Of a stretch of 19,917 nucleotides of DNA, positions 1 through 8,348 are shown in pieces. Source of the stretch: DATGQT01 sp033720695 (GTDB lineage: Bacteria > Bacteroidota > Rhodothermia > Rhodothermales > Rubricoccaceae); the NCBI GenBank assembly GCA_033720695.1, contig JAWWCA010000040.1:1-19917 (forward strand), given 5' to 3'. The position numbers were made by a program, and so were the translations under genes. How positions within the stretch are numbered: position 1 is the first letter of the stretch; every line of letters starts with the position of its first letter. The notes beneath the pieces were generated by a model. The model did not search any database. It saw only the letters and a program-made list of their open reading frames with translations, and had not been told where the DNA came from.

Positions 1-854
1 CCCTGGTCGAGGAGGAGGGCCTTGAATTGCAATAACGGGTCCCGAGGCGCCCACGCCTCGAACCGCTCGGCCGGCACGTACCGCGTCCCGCTCGCCTCCT
101 CGTGGCCCCGCATCCGGAATGTCTTCATCTCCAGGAGGGTGGGCCCCTCCCCGCGCCGCGCCCGCGCCGCCGCCTCGCGCACCGCGGCGACCACGGCCGT
201 CACGTCGTTCCCGTCCACGACGCGGCCGGGCATCCCGTACCCCGCCGCTGCGTCGGCGAGGTCCTCGACCGGCAGCGCCTCCTCGACCGGCGTCGAGAGC
301 CCGTACCCGTTGTTCTCGACGACGAAGAGGACGGGGAGCCGCCACGCGCCCGCGAGGCTGAGCGCCTCGTGGACGTCGCCCTCGCGCGTGGCCCCCTCCC
401 CCACGAAGGCCGCGGCCACGGCGTCGGTGCCGTGGAGCTGGGCGGCGAGGGCGAGGCCGTCGGCCACGGGCAGCATGGCGCCGAGGTGCGAGATCATGCC
501 GACGAGCCGCTTCTCGGGCAGGCCGAAGTGGAAGGTGCGGTCCCGCCCGTTCGTGTACCCGCCCGCGCGGCCCATGAGCTGGCAGAACAGCGTCCGGAGC
601 GGGAGCCCCCGCGTGGTCCACACCCCGAGGTTGCGGTGCATCGGGAGGATCCAGTCGCGCGCCTCCAGGCCCCACGCCACGCCCACGGCGATCGCCTCCT
701 GGCCGTAGCCACTGAACCACTTCGAGAGGCGGTTCTGGCGGATGAGCCGGAGCATCTTTTCCTCGACCGCCCGCGGCAACCGGAGCGCCCGGTAGAGCGC
801 GAGGGGGTCGTCGACCAACGGCGGACGGGACGGGGGTTCGGCGCGGACTTCCAT
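1..854 (-). CDS. 2-oxoacid dehydrogenase E1, alpha part (truncated by window edge)
   Basis: This is a thiamine-pyrophosphate-dependent E1 component that decarboxylates a 2-oxoacid (branched-chain type or pyruvate) and passes the acyl group to lipoyl-E2 in the cytoplasm. The ATG is at 854 and the frame stays open to the window edge, giving 284 codons. The TPP motif is visible as GEGATREGD (about residues 152-160) closing with ENNGYGLSTP (about 180-189). Other conserved blocks are KWFSGYGQEAI (about 45-55), LPMHRNLGVWTTRG (70-83) and NGRDRTFHFG (102-111). These blocks resemble the Bacteroidota E1 form in which alpha and beta subunits are fused into one chain of about 650-700 residues, so a beta half may follow outside the window. 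GEG instead of GDG also occurs in branched-chain E1 alpha subunits. A TACCTTCC element lies at 886-879, so the gene probably has its own promoter. Confidence 0.88.
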   Translation of the reverse strand, partial: MEVRAEPPSRPPLVDDPLALYRALRLPRAVEEKMLRLIRQNRLSKWFSGYGQEAIAVGVAWGLEARDWILPMHRNLGVWTTRGLPLRTLFCQLMGRAGGYTNGRDRTFHFGLPEKRLVGMISHLGAMLPVADGLALAAQLHGTDAVAAAFVGEGATREGDVHEALSLAGAWRLPVLFVVENNGYGLSTPVEEALPVEDLADAAAGYGMPGRVVDGNDVTAVVAAVREAAARARRGEGPTLLEMKTFRMRGHEEASGTRYVPAERFEAWAPRDPLLQFKALLLDQ

Positions 855-878
855 TCGAGCGGCGGGGAGGGGGACGGC

Positions 879-886
879 GGAAGGTA
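879..886 (-). promoter_or_regulatory. -7-like element of the E1 gene
   Basis: The minus strand reads TACCTTCC here, 24 bases before the E1 ATG. It fits the TAnnTTTG class of the Bacteroidota housekeeping sigma factor and the TAnCTT variant found before other genes in this window. No TTG lies at the expected 20-base distance upstream, so this is a moderate call. Confidence 0.4.
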
Positions 887-945
887 CCCCCGGCTCGGGT
901 CCCCCGGCCGCGCGAGTTCGGGGCATCCGGCGCGAGGCCCGCGGC

Positions 946-2409
946 CTACTGCCCCTTCCCGAGGATCGCCGTCCGGACGGTCTGGAACAGGATCTGGGTG
1001 TCCATCCGGAGGCTCATGTTCTCGATGTAGAACAGGTCGTACTTCAGCTTCTGCCGGACGTCGTCGAGGTCGCCGTCGTAGCGCCACTTCACCTGGGCGA
1101 GGCCGGTGATCCCGGGCTTGACGCGGTGGCGGCGGCTGTAGAGCGGGATCGCCTCGACGTGCTGCGCCACGAAGTAGGGCCGCTCCGGGCGGGGCCCGAC
1201 CAGGCTCATGTCACCCCGAAGCACGTTCCAGAGCTGCGGCACCTCGTCGAGGCGGAGGCGGCGGAGCAGGCGCCCGAGCGGGGTCACGCGGCGGTCGCCC
1301 TTCTGCGCCCAGACGGGCCCGGTCGCCGCCTCGGCGCCGTTCACCATCGTCCGGAACTTGTACATCGTGAAGGGCCGGCCGTGCTGGCCCACGCGGGTCT
1401 GCCGGTAGATGGCGGGCCCGGGCGAGCTGAGGCGGACGAGGGCGCCGAGGAGGAGCCACAGCGGGAGCCCTGCCAGCAGCACCACGGCGCTGGCGGTGAT
1501 GTCGATGAGCCGCTTCGTGCTCTTCTCCCACGTCGGGATCGGCTCCGGCAACACCTCGATGAGGGGGAGCCCGTAGAGGTGCTCCGTCCGCGCCATCCCC
1601 CCGACGGCCGCGTAGAAGTCGGGGACGAGCTTGAGCGCGACCGGCTTCCCATCACAGACGCGGAGGACCTCGTCGAGGTAGGCGTGGTCGTCGGGGCCGA
1701 GGGCGATGAGGACGTCCTGCACGCCGAGCCGGTCGATGAGCGCCGGGAGCTCGGCGATCGAGCGGCCGCCGCCTTCCACGAGGTCGATTTGCCCCAGGGG
1801 GAGGCCGTCGCCGGAGGCGGGCACCGCCTCGAGGTCCTCGCCGCCGCTGCTGACGCGCACCGGCAGCGGCTGGTGGTGAAGCCGCACCGCGCCGACGATC
1901 TCGAGGCCGGCCGCGGGGTAGCGCGCCACCTCCCGGTAGAGCTGCTCGACCCGCTCGCTCCACCCCACCACGACCGCCTTGTGCAGCCCGTGGCCGCGCA
2001 GGATCAGCGCCTTCTGGACGGCCCGCACGCCGAGCCGGCCGAGGGCCACCGCCCCGGCCACGGCGCCCCAGTAGACCGCGATGGCCGCCCGCGCGTCGCT
2101 CGACGGCATCACGTCGATGAACACGACGAAGAACAGGAGCAGCGCGCCCACGGCCGTCACCTTGACGAGCGAGGCCAGCTCGTCGAACCGGCTGGCGGCG
2201 AACCGCTCCTGGTACATCCCCGTGAACAGGAACAGCACGAGCCACCCGGCGCACAGCACGGCCATGGTGGCGGCGACGGAGCCCGGGGCGATGAGGTGGG
2301 ACTCGAGCCACCCGTACTGGCGGCAGAGAAGGGAGAACGCCGCGTAGGCGGCGCAGAGCGCGGCTGCGTCGATCAGCAGCAGCGCCAGGAGCTCGAGACG
2401 ACGAGACAC
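946..2409 (-). CDS. Exopolysaccharide polyprenyl glycosylphosphotransferase (WcaJ/WbaP-like)
   Basis: This inner-membrane enzyme moves a sugar-1-phosphate from a nucleotide sugar to undecaprenyl phosphate, the priming step of capsule or exopolysaccharide synthesis. The GTG at 2409 gives 487 residues, close to the usual 460-480, and places the first membrane segment at the N terminus. The frame is open much further upstream, but that part is antisense to the neighbouring gene and is not protein-like. Four or so hydrophobic segments fill residues 5-135, followed by a Rossmann-like middle domain (about 140-280, starting KAVVVGWSE). The bacterial sugar transferase domain (about 295-485) carries KFRTM, DEVPQLWNVLRGDMSLVGPRPE starting near D388, KPGITGLAQ, and YDLFYIENMSL near the end. 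It is divergent from a Wzi-like gene, which supports a surface-polysaccharide role. The sugar transferred cannot be told from sequence. Confidence 0.93.
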   Translation of the reverse strand: MSRRLELLALLLIDAAALCAAYAAFSLLCRQYGWLESHLIAPGSVAATMAVLCAGWLVLFLFTGMYQERFAASRFDELASLVKVTAVGALLLFFVVFIDVMPSSDARAAIAVYWGAVAGAVALGRLGVRAVQKALILRGHGLHKAVVVGWSERVEQLYREVARYPAAGLEIVGAVRLHHQPLPVRVSSGGEDLEAVPASGDGLPLGQIDLVEGGGRSIAELPALIDRLGVQDVLIALGPDDHAYLDEVLRVCDGKPVALKLVPDFYAAVGGMARTEHLYGLPLIEVLPEPIPTWEKSTKRLIDITASAVVLLAGLPLWLLLGALVRLSSPGPAIYRQTRVGQHGRPFTMYKFRTMVNGAEAATGPVWAQKGDRRVTPLGRLLRRLRLDEVPQLWNVLRGDMSLVGPRPERPYFVAQHVEAIPLYSRRHRVKPGITGLAQVKWRYDGDLDDVRQKLKYDLFYIENMSLRMDTQILFQTVRTAILGKGQ

Positions 2410-2577
2410 AGAGGCGCGAAAGGACGGTGGTGGTCCGGTAACGAAGGGGCGGCCAGGCGCGTCGGGTCGTGAGAGCAGGGTGACAGAAGTGTGGGCAGAA
2501 GGTAGAAACGGGGACGCAAGACTGCAAGCAAAGGCCCTTCGAACTCCCCCACGCTGGGCTGGGCACCCGCAACGGCG

Positions 2578-2608
2578 TTGCCGGAGGCCGGGGCGGCGGG
2601 TAGCTTCC
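2578..2608 (+). promoter_or_regulatory. Promoter of the Wzi-like gene
   Basis: TTG at 2578-2580 and TAGCTTCC at 2601-2608 are separated by 20 bases, matching the TTG / TAnnTTTG arrangement of the Bacteroidota primary sigma factor. The GTG start lies 32 bases after the element. This is the most complete promoter of its kind upstream of a protein gene in the window. The remaining intergenic DNA (2410-2577) should hold the divergent promoter of the glycosylphosphotransferase, but I see no clear element there. Confidence 0.55.
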
Positions 2609-2640
2609 CCGCGCCTCGTTCCCCCGCCTCCCGCTGCCCC

Positions 2641-4308
2641 GTGCCGCTCCGCACGCTCGGCCTCCTCGTCCTCCTCCTCGCCGCGTCGTCCGCCGGCGAG
2701 GTCACGGCGCAGCCCGAGGTCGTCCCCTCCGAGCACGCCGTCTACGGCTTCCTGCACGGGCAGCGGGTGGCCGGCCGCCTCCCCCTCTACCGGCACGAGA
2801 TGCGGCCCCTGGACCGCGCCGCGGTCCAGCGCCACCTCGACAGCCTCCGCACCCGTGCGGACCGCCTCGACCCCTCGGCCCGCTACTGGCTGGACGAGTT
2901 CCGCCGCGAGTTCTTCGAGCCCGCGGACGCCATCGAGCAGGTGATCGGGCCGGAGGGGCTGCGCCTGCCTCGCCGGGCCGACACCGAGAAGTTCCTCTAC
3001 TACCACCGCGACGCCGACTGGCGGCTGGCCCTCCGCGGCACCGGGCGGCTCCAGGCCCGCTGGAGCGAGGCGGCCGAGGCGTACAGCGGACTCGCCCTCG
3101 TGCCCGAGGGCGTCCTCGAAGGCCACTACCGAGCGCACGTCGGCTTCTACTCGGCCACCTTCGACGGGCAGCAGTTCGGAGGCGACACGCGCGTGCTCCT
3201 GGCCGACCCCGTCCTCGCCCCGCTCTACTACGTCAGCCGCGACCCGAACAACGTGCCCGGCTCGTTCGACCGCTCGACGGCGTCGCTGCGGGCGGGGGTC
3301 GGTCCCTTCGCGGCCGAGATCGCGCACGAGCGCCTCGTCGTCGGCCCCGCCTTCGGGCAGCCGCTCGCCCTCTCGGACCACGCCGACTACTTCTCCTTCC
3401 TCCGGCTGGCGCTCGACACCCGCGTCGTCCAGTACCAGTTCGTCCACGGCGCCCTGGGCGACCGCGCAATCAACCCGCTCGACACCGGCTTCGTGCTCGT
3501 CGCGCCGGAGCGCTACCTCGCGCTGCACCGGCTGACGCTCCAGCCCCACCGGCGGGTCTCGCTCGCCTTTACGGAGATGGTGGTCTACGGCCAGCGCGGC
3601 CCGGAGCTCGCCTACCTCAACCCGCTCTACCCGATCAAGCCCGCCGAGCACGCGCTCTGGGACCGCGACAACTCGCTGTTCACCCTCGACGCCGTCGTGC
3701 GGCCCCTCGACGGCGTCGAGGCCTCCGGGACCTACCTCGTCGACGACCTCGACTTCGGGCAGGTCGGCGACGCCGCCTTCGGGTACAAATGGGCGGCGCA
3801 GGGCGGCCTCGGCGTCGCGCTCGACCGCTTCGTGCCCGGCACGACGGGGTTCGTGGAGTACGCTCGCATCGAGCCGTACACGTACACCCACCGGTTTCTC
3901 CTCGACGGTTCGTTCTACAACGCCTACCAGCACAACGGCTTCGGCCTCGGCCACCCCCTCGGCCCCAACAGCGACGAGGTCTCGACGGGCGTGGACGTCT
4001 GGCTCCCGTTCCGCGCGCGCGTCCGCGCCACGGGTCGGTACCGCCGCCGCGCCGAGGCCTTCGTCAACGACGAGGGCGTCCTCGTCAACGCGGGCGGGGA
4101 CGTGACGGACGGAACGCCTCCGGACGACACCGGGCCGGGAAGCAAGGTGTTCCTCCAGGGCGAGCGGTTCGAGGGCCCTGGGGCCTCCCTCTCCTTCCTG
4201 TACGAGCCGTTCCGCGGCCTCGCGTTCCGCCTCTTCGGCGACTGGCAGCGGTGGGACGGAGACCCCGACCAGCTGTTCGTGCGGGCCGAGGTCGGCGTCA
4301 CGCTGTAG
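2641..4308 (+). CDS. Capsule assembly Wzi family outer-membrane protein
   Basis: Proteins of the Wzi family are outer-membrane beta-barrels that help anchor or assemble capsular polysaccharide at the cell surface. The GTG at 2641 starts a clear signal peptide of about 24 residues (basic start, LLVLLLAA core, ending near VTAQ). A TTG 21 codons upstream would bury that signal and overlaps the promoter. The mature protein (555 residues with signal) is rich in alternating aromatic/polar strands. Recognisable blocks are ELAYLNPLYPIKPAEH, HNGFGLGHPLGPNSDE and a barrel-like C terminus ending in VRAEVGVTL. It starts with a helical segment (about 25-110) typical of the family. It is divergent from a polyprenyl glycosylphosphotransferase and convergent with the TonB-like gene, 13 bases apart. 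The family assignment is by motif recognition, and the polysaccharide partner is unknown. Confidence 0.82.
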   Translation: MPLRTLGLLVLLLAASSAGEVTAQPEVVPSEHAVYGFLHGQRVAGRLPLYRHEMRPLDRAAVQRHLDSLRTRADRLDPSARYWLDEFRREFFEPADAIEQVIGPEGLRLPRRADTEKFLYYHRDADWRLALRGTGRLQARWSEAAEAYSGLALVPEGVLEGHYRAHVGFYSATFDGQQFGGDTRVLLADPVLAPLYYVSRDPNNVPGSFDRSTASLRAGVGPFAAEIAHERLVVGPAFGQPLALSDHADYFSFLRLALDTRVVQYQFVHGALGDRAINPLDTGFVLVAPERYLALHRLTLQPHRRVSLAFTEMVVYGQRGPELAYLNPLYPIKPAEHALWDRDNSLFTLDAVVRPLDGVEASGTYLVDDLDFGQVGDAAFGYKWAAQGGLGVALDRFVPGTTGFVEYARIEPYTYTHRFLLDGSFYNAYQHNGFGLGHPLGPNSDEVSTGVDVWLPFRARVRATGRYRRRAEAFVNDEGVLVNAGGDVTDGTPPDDTGPGSKVFLQGERFEGPGASLSFLYEPFRGLAFRLFGDWQRWDGDPDQLFVRAEVGVTL

Positions 4309-4321
4309 GGCCGACGGCCGT

Positions 4322-5047
4322 TCAGTTCGTGAACCGGAAGGTGATCCGCCCCTCCTGGTTGACCTGCGAGGCCGCGTCCGGAAGGGACTGGGCCCGGCAC
4401 GTCCGGATGATGGACTGGACGGCCCGGTCGATCCGCGCGTCCCCGCCGCGGCGGAGGGGGCGCGACGAGACGTAGCGGCCGTCGGGCGCGAACGTGACGG
4501 CGTAGGTGACGGTGCCGCTCACGCCAGGGTAGGGCGGACGCGAGCATGTGGCCCCGCGGTTCCCCAGGCCCTCGATGGAGAGGCCCGACGTGCCGGTGTT
4601 GCCAGCGCCGCTGCTGCTCTCGGGGTTCGAGTTGGTGCCCTGCTGGCCCGTCGGCGTGCCTCCGCTCGTGGGCGGCGACGGCTGCGGCTCGGGCGGAGCC
4701 GGCGGCTGCGGCGGCGCCTCGGGCTGCGTCTCCGGGCGGGGGAGCGGCGGCTCACGCGGGGGCGTAGGCGGCGTGCGCGGAGGCTCGACGGGCGTCGTCG
4801 CGGGCGGCGTCGGGCGCGGCGGAGACGGCTGCGGCTCGGGGCGCGGCGGCTGCGGGGTCTCCTCCGGCGCGTACGCCGACGGGCGCACCGCCGAGGCGGG
4901 CGCGTCGAGCGGGCCGAACTCGAGGTGGACGAGGCGGAGCTCGGGGGGCGGCTTCTTCGCCGCCGAGACGGCCACGCCGATCACGAGGAGGAGGAGGAGG
5001 TGGACGGCCAGGCTCACGCCCAGCCCCGTCCAATCGTCTCTGCGCAT
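4322..5047 (-). CDS. TonB-like energy transducer
   Basis: TonB-type proteins link the proton-motive-force motor ExbB/ExbD in the inner membrane to outer-membrane receptors. This 241-residue protein has the standard plan. There is a short cytoplasmic start (MRRDDWTGLG), one membrane segment (about 10-30, SLAVHLLLLLVIGVAVSAA), a long periplasmic linker rich in Pro, Glu and Arg (about 55-130), a Gly/Ser/Thr/Asn stretch, and a small C-terminal domain (about 168-241) beginning RPPYPGVSGTVTYAVTF. Two cysteines, one just before that domain (ATCSRPPYP) and one in its helix (IIRTCRAQ), could form a disulfide. No exbB or exbD is adjacent. It lies downstream of the PorV-like gene on the same strand but across a terminator-like hairpin. 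A TolA-like role is a less likely alternative. Confidence 0.78.
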   Translation of the reverse strand: MRRDDWTGLGVSLAVHLLLLLVIGVAVSAAKKPPPELRLVHLEFGPLDAPASAVRPSAYAPEETPQPPRPEPQPSPPRPTPPATTPVEPPRTPPTPPREPPLPRPETQPEAPPQPPAPPEPQPSPPTSGGTPTGQQGTNSNPESSSGAGNTGTSGLSIEGLGNRGATCSRPPYPGVSGTVTYAVTFAPDGRYVSSRPLRRGGDARIDRAVQSIIRTCRAQSLPDAASQVNQEGRITFRFTN

Positions 5048-5073
5048 GGCGGCTCCGGTGGGGGGACGGCCGG

Positions 5074-5109
5074 AAAAACGGGCGGCGCGGGCCGCATCGT
5101 GCCCGCGCC
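5074..5109 (-). terminator. Hairpin plus T-tract between porV-like and tonB-like genes
   Basis: A perfect 9-bp stem (5084-5092 with 5101-5109, GGCGCGGGC/GCCCGCGCC) with an 8-base loop is followed on the minus strand, after five bases, by TTTTT (5078-5074). This would serve as a terminator for the PorV-like gene. It also lies downstream of a TATCTTAG element, so it might instead sit in the 5' leader of the TonB-like gene. Confidence 0.5.
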
Positions 5110-5110
5110 G

Positions 5111-5118
5111 CTAAGATA
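5111..5118 (-). promoter_or_regulatory. -7-like element before tonB-like gene
   Basis: The minus strand reads TATCTTAG, 63 bases before the TonB-like ATG and just upstream of the hairpin at 5084-5109. It matches the TAnCTT pattern seen elsewhere in this window. No TTG at 20 bases was found, so support is partial. Confidence 0.3.
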
Positions 5119-5142
5119 GGGCGAACCGCAGCGAGGCGGCCG

Positions 5143-6255
5143 CTACCGTTCCTCGCGCTGGAACCGCTCCTGCGCCAGCGTCACCTTGAGCGAGACGCGG
5201 TGGGAGTAGCCGAGCTCGCTCTGGAACCCGCCGAAGTCGCCGAACCCGTAGTCCAGCGCCACGCGCCCCACGTTGAACCCGGCCCCGACCGACGGCGTGA
5301 CCTGCGTCCCGAAGCGGCTCGACGAGGTGACGTTCCCGATGCCTCCCCGGAGGGCGACCGCCCCCTTGTAGGCGAGCTCGCCGCCGAGGCGGGGGTGGAA
5401 CGAGACGTCGCCCGCGTTGAAGTAGTAGGCCTCCTGGCCGTCGAAGGCGAGGTCGAGGTCGGCGCCGACGGTGAAGCCGAGGTCCTCGGTCAGCGGCAGC
5501 GTCGTGGCCGCGCCGAGGCGGGCGACGGGCAGCACGATCTCGGTGCCGCCCTGCGGCGCCGTCTCGCCGAACGTCGCCTCGAAGTCGCCGAAGGCGTCGC
5601 CGTCGACGGACCACGACTGCAGCATGCCGGTGGCGTCCTGGAGGTTGAGGCCGAGCCGCACGCGCCCGAGCTGGTACTGCGCACCGACGTCGAACGAGTA
5701 CCCCCACGCCCCGGCGAAGTCGCCGATGGAGCGGCGGATGATCTTCCCGGTGACGCCGACGGAGAGGTTGTCGCGGAGGCGGCGGGCGTAGGAGAGGTAG
5801 AACGCGTAGTCGGCGGCCGAGAAGTAGGTGATGTAATCCTCGGGGTTCGGCCGCGGCAGGCCCGTCTCGGGGTTGAACGCGGCGAGCGTGTTGGCGATGT
5901 CGTCGACGCCGCTGCGGAAGAAGGCGAGGCCGACGGTCGAGCGGTTGTTGAGGGGGACGGCGAGGCCGCCGTAGTCGAACGAGACGATGCCGTTGAACCG
6001 CTCGGCGTGCATGTAGGCGACCTCGGGGAAGGTGAGGCCGTCGAGGCCAGCCACGTTCCAGTACGCCGCCGTCACGTCGTCGGCGCTGGCGACGTAGGCC
6101 CCGCCCATGCCGAGGGCGCGGGCGCCGATGCCCCCGGCGAGGAAGTCGGCCCCGTACTTGACCACGGTCTGCGCCGAGGCCGCGGGCAGGGCGAGGGCGC
6201 AGAGGAGGGCGAGTCGGGCGAGGAGGCGCGCGTGCGTCGTGCGGGGGGACGCCAT
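5143..6255 (-). CDS. PorV/PorQ-family outer-membrane protein
   Basis: This 370-residue protein has a signal peptide of about 28 residues (MASPRTTHARLL... ending PAASAQ) and a predicted FadL-like beta-barrel. The start of the mature chain, with GGIGARALGMGGAYVASADDVTAAYWN, is characteristic of the PorV/PorQ and UPF0164 group. PorV proteins of Bacteroidota act at the outer membrane with the type IX secretion system, collecting or anchoring cargo. Some paralogues are not linked to secretion. The rest is repeated amphipathic strands ending SHRVSLKVTLAQERF. No other type IX secretion gene is in the window, so a specific link to secretion is only a family-level inference. The ATG at 6255 is preceded by a C-rich leader without Shine-Dalgarno. 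Confidence 0.8.
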   Translation of the reverse strand: MASPRTTHARLLARLALLCALALPAASAQTVVKYGADFLAGGIGARALGMGGAYVASADDVTAAYWNVAGLDGLTFPEVAYMHAERFNGIVSFDYGGLAVPLNNRSTVGLAFFRSGVDDIANTLAAFNPETGLPRPNPEDYITYFSAADYAFYLSYARRLRDNLSVGVTGKIIRRSIGDFAGAWGYSFDVGAQYQLGRVRLGLNLQDATGMLQSWSVDGDAFGDFEATFGETAPQGGTEIVLPVARLGAATTLPLTEDLGFTVGADLDLAFDGQEAYYFNAGDVSFHPRLGGELAYKGAVALRGGIGNVTSSSRFGTQVTPSVGAGFNVGRVALDYGFGDFGGFQSELGYSHRVSLKVTLAQERFQREER

Positions 6256-6430
6256 GAGAACGCGGGTTGGTGCGGGGAGGTAGCCTCGGCCGATACGCAG
6301 GGGGCTGGAGGGAGGGCGCGGCCTGCCAACATCGGAAAAAGACGGGCCGAGGGCAAGGCACTCTGCAAGGGAAACCGGTGAAAGGGGACGGGACGACGAG
6401 GATTCTCTCCGTCCGCGGCTCCTCTTCCTC

Positions 6431-6437
6431 TACCTTC
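6431..6437 (+). promoter_or_regulatory. -7-like element of the rlmI-type gene
   Basis: TACCTTC, 30 bases before the ATG at 6468, is nearly identical in sequence and placement to the element before the E1 gene. The 212-base divergent region 6256-6467 holds nothing else clear. A TACCTCC on the minus strand about 30 bases before the PorV-like ATG is a weak counterpart. Confidence 0.4.
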
Positions 6438-6467
6438 CGCCCTGCCCCCCTCTCCTTCCCCCTCCCC

Positions 6468-7682
6468 ATGCGTCTCGTCGTCAAGCCCGGCAAGGACAAA
6501 GCGCTCCGCCGGGGCTACCCCTGGGTCTTCGCCAACCAGATCGCCTGCGTGGACGGGGAGCCGGCCCGGGGCGACGTGGTCGAGGTGGCCGCGTCGTCCA
6601 GCACAGTCTACGGGCAGGCGCTCTACCACGACGCCTCCCTCATTGCCGGTCGCTTCCTCACGAGCGACGCCGGCCGCGCCATCGACGAGGCGTTCTTCCG
6701 CGAGCGGATCGAGGCGGCCGTCGCGCGCCGCCGCGCCGCCTACCCCGACACCACCCACGTCCGCCTCGTCTTCGGCGAGAGCGACGGGCTGCCGGGGACG
6801 GTCGTGGACCGGTACGGGCCGGCGGGCTACGCGGGGGGCGTCCTCACCTTCACGACGCTCTCCTACGGGATGGACGCGCGGCGCCCCATCCTCCTCGGGG
6901 CCCTCGAGGACCTTCTCCGCCCCGACGCCATCGTGGAGCGCAACGACGTCCCGCTCCGCACGAAGGACGGCCTGGAGGAGCAGACGGGCGTGCTGCGGGG
7001 GGCCTACGACGGCGAGGTCGAGATCGAGGAGGGCGGCGTCGGGTTCTCCGTCGACGTGCTGGGCGGGCCGAAGACGGGGTTCTTCATCGACCAGCGCGAG
7101 AACCGCGCGGCGGTGGCCCGGTTCGCCGCCGGCCGCCGCGTCCTCGACGTGTTCTGCGCCGACGGCGGCTTCGGCCTCCTCGCCGCCCGCGCCGGGGCCG
7201 ACCACGTCCACTTCCTCGACAGCGCGCCGGCCGCCCTCGAGCGGGTCCGCGCCAACGCCCTCCGCAACGGCCTCGACGGCCGGATCTCGACCGAGGCCAC
7301 CGACGCCCTCGACCGCCTCGGCGACCTCGCCGCGCAGCGGGACGCGGGCTACGACCTCGTCGTCCTCGACCCCCCCGGCTTCGCCAAGAGCCGCCGGCAG
7401 GTGGAAGCCGCGATGAAGGCGTACCAGCGCATCAACATCTCGGCCCTGCGGCTCCTCCCGACCGGCGGCCTCCTCGCGACGGCGTCGTGCTCGCAGGCGA
7501 TCTCGGAAGACGACTTCCTCAAGATGGTCCACTACAGCGCCCGGAAGGCGGGGGTCCACCTCCGACGCCTCTACCGCGGCGAGCAGCCGCCCGACCACCC
7601 CTCGCTGGAGGCGATGCCTGAGACGCGCTACCTCAAGTTCTTCCTCTTCGAGGTCGTCGGGGACGCGCTGCCCAGGGGGTGA
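6468..7682 (+). CDS. rlmI: 23S rRNA m5C methyltransferase, RlmI-type
   Basis: RlmI-type enzymes methylate C1962 of 23S rRNA using S-adenosylmethionine. The ATG at 6468 gives 404 residues, close to the E. coli enzyme. The N-terminal PUA-like domain (about 1-75) contains the typical LRRGYPWVFANQI. The middle domain carries FGESDGLPGTVVDRYG. The Rossmann methyltransferase domain has GFFIDQRENR, then motif I as DVFCADGGFGL (about 226-236), the DPPGFAKSRRQVEAA motif (about 301) and the catalytic SCS (about 340). Motif I in many relatives reads FCYTGGF, so Ala-Asp here is a small variation. The frame extends upstream, but the chosen ATG sits 30 bases after a promoter-like element and begins with the conserved sequence. 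It is convergent with the DinB gene. Confidence 0.9.
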   Translation: MRLVVKPGKDKALRRGYPWVFANQIACVDGEPARGDVVEVAASSSTVYGQALYHDASLIAGRFLTSDAGRAIDEAFFRERIEAAVARRRAAYPDTTHVRLVFGESDGLPGTVVDRYGPAGYAGGVLTFTTLSYGMDARRPILLGALEDLLRPDAIVERNDVPLRTKDGLEEQTGVLRGAYDGEVEIEEGGVGFSVDVLGGPKTGFFIDQRENRAAVARFAAGRRVLDVFCADGGFGLLAARAGADHVHFLDSAPAALERVRANALRNGLDGRISTEATDALDRLGDLAAQRDAGYDLVVLDPPGFAKSRRQVEAAMKAYQRINISALRLLPTGGLLATASCSQAISEDDFLKMVHYSARKAGVHLRRLYRGEQPPDHPSLEAMPETRYLKFFLFEVVGDALPRG

Positions 7683-7718
7683 TCCCCCACACGAAGCACG
7701 GGCAGATACGCCCCCCGT

Positions 7719-8279
7719 TCACGTGGGGAACCCGGGATGCGCCGTGACGCGCCGCGCCTGGTTGAGGTGGCGGTGCTCGTGCCCGGCGAGGGCTTCGACA
7801 AACGCCCCCACGGGCAGCCGTAGAATCGGGAGGAACGGCGAGCCGATGCGGATCCGGGCCAGGTCGAGCGCCTCGCGATCGGCGAGGGCGAGCACCTCGA
7901 GGAAGCGCTCGTTGATCGCGCGGAACGTGTCTAGGACCGCGGGCGCCTGGTGGTCGGTCCCCGGCGTGGGCCGCATCGAGGGGAACGTCTTCGACGGCCG
8001 ATCCGCCTCGGGCTCGGTCGCGGCGATGAAGAGCCGCGCGACGGGGCCGTACCGGTACGGCGGCGCGCCAGTCCGACGGCTCCCCTCCAGCGCCTGCTGG
8101 ATGCTCTCGACGTAGGGCGCGTTCGACGTGTTGAGGTGCACGAGGCACTCGGCCACGGACCAGACGTCGGGCGACGGCTTCCAGTTGAACTGCGCGTGCG
8201 AGAGCCCCTCGACGAGCGTCGTGGCGTCGTCCGTTGCCTGGCGGAACGAGGCGTCATAGGCGGCGATCGTGGATTCCAT
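7719..8279 (-). CDS. DinB family protein (putative metal-dependent enzyme)
   Basis: DinB/YfiT-like proteins are four-helix bundles with three metal-binding histidines. Many are thiol transferases or have no known reaction. This 186-residue protein has SPDVWSVAECLVHLN (His48) and, near the C terminus, GHEHRHLNQARRV (His167, His169 and His171 available), which matches the family's metal-site layout. Residue 1 is the ATG at 8279. The gene follows rsmB on the same strand with a 69-base gap and may be the last gene of that transcription unit. The substrate is unknown. Confidence 0.82.
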   Translation of the reverse strand: MESTIAAYDASFRQATDDATTLVEGLSHAQFNWKPSPDVWSVAECLVHLNTSNAPYVESIQQALEGSRRTGAPPYRYGPVARLFIAATEPEADRPSKTFPSMRPTPGTDHQAPAVLDTFRAINERFLEVLALADREALDLARIRIGSPFLPILRLPVGAFVEALAGHEHRHLNQARRVTAHPGFPT

Positions 8280-8348
8280 AGCAGGGCGGGCGGGTCCGCG
8301 CGGCGCTACGGGTCCGCGTCGGGCGGGGTGACGCGTGGGCGGTCGATT

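Noticed and set aside
2410..3954. Upstream extension of the glycosylphosphotransferase frame on the minus strand, over 500 codons
   Set aside because: It is antisense to the Wzi-like gene and its composition (Val, Glu, Arg, Gly, Ala) is the usual shadow of GC-rich coding DNA. The GTG at 2409 gives a normal-length protein.
4309..4319. Short GGCC-GAC-GGCC hairpin between the convergent Wzi-like and TonB-like genes
   Set aside because: Only 4 bp of stem and no T-tract, so it is too weak to call a terminator.
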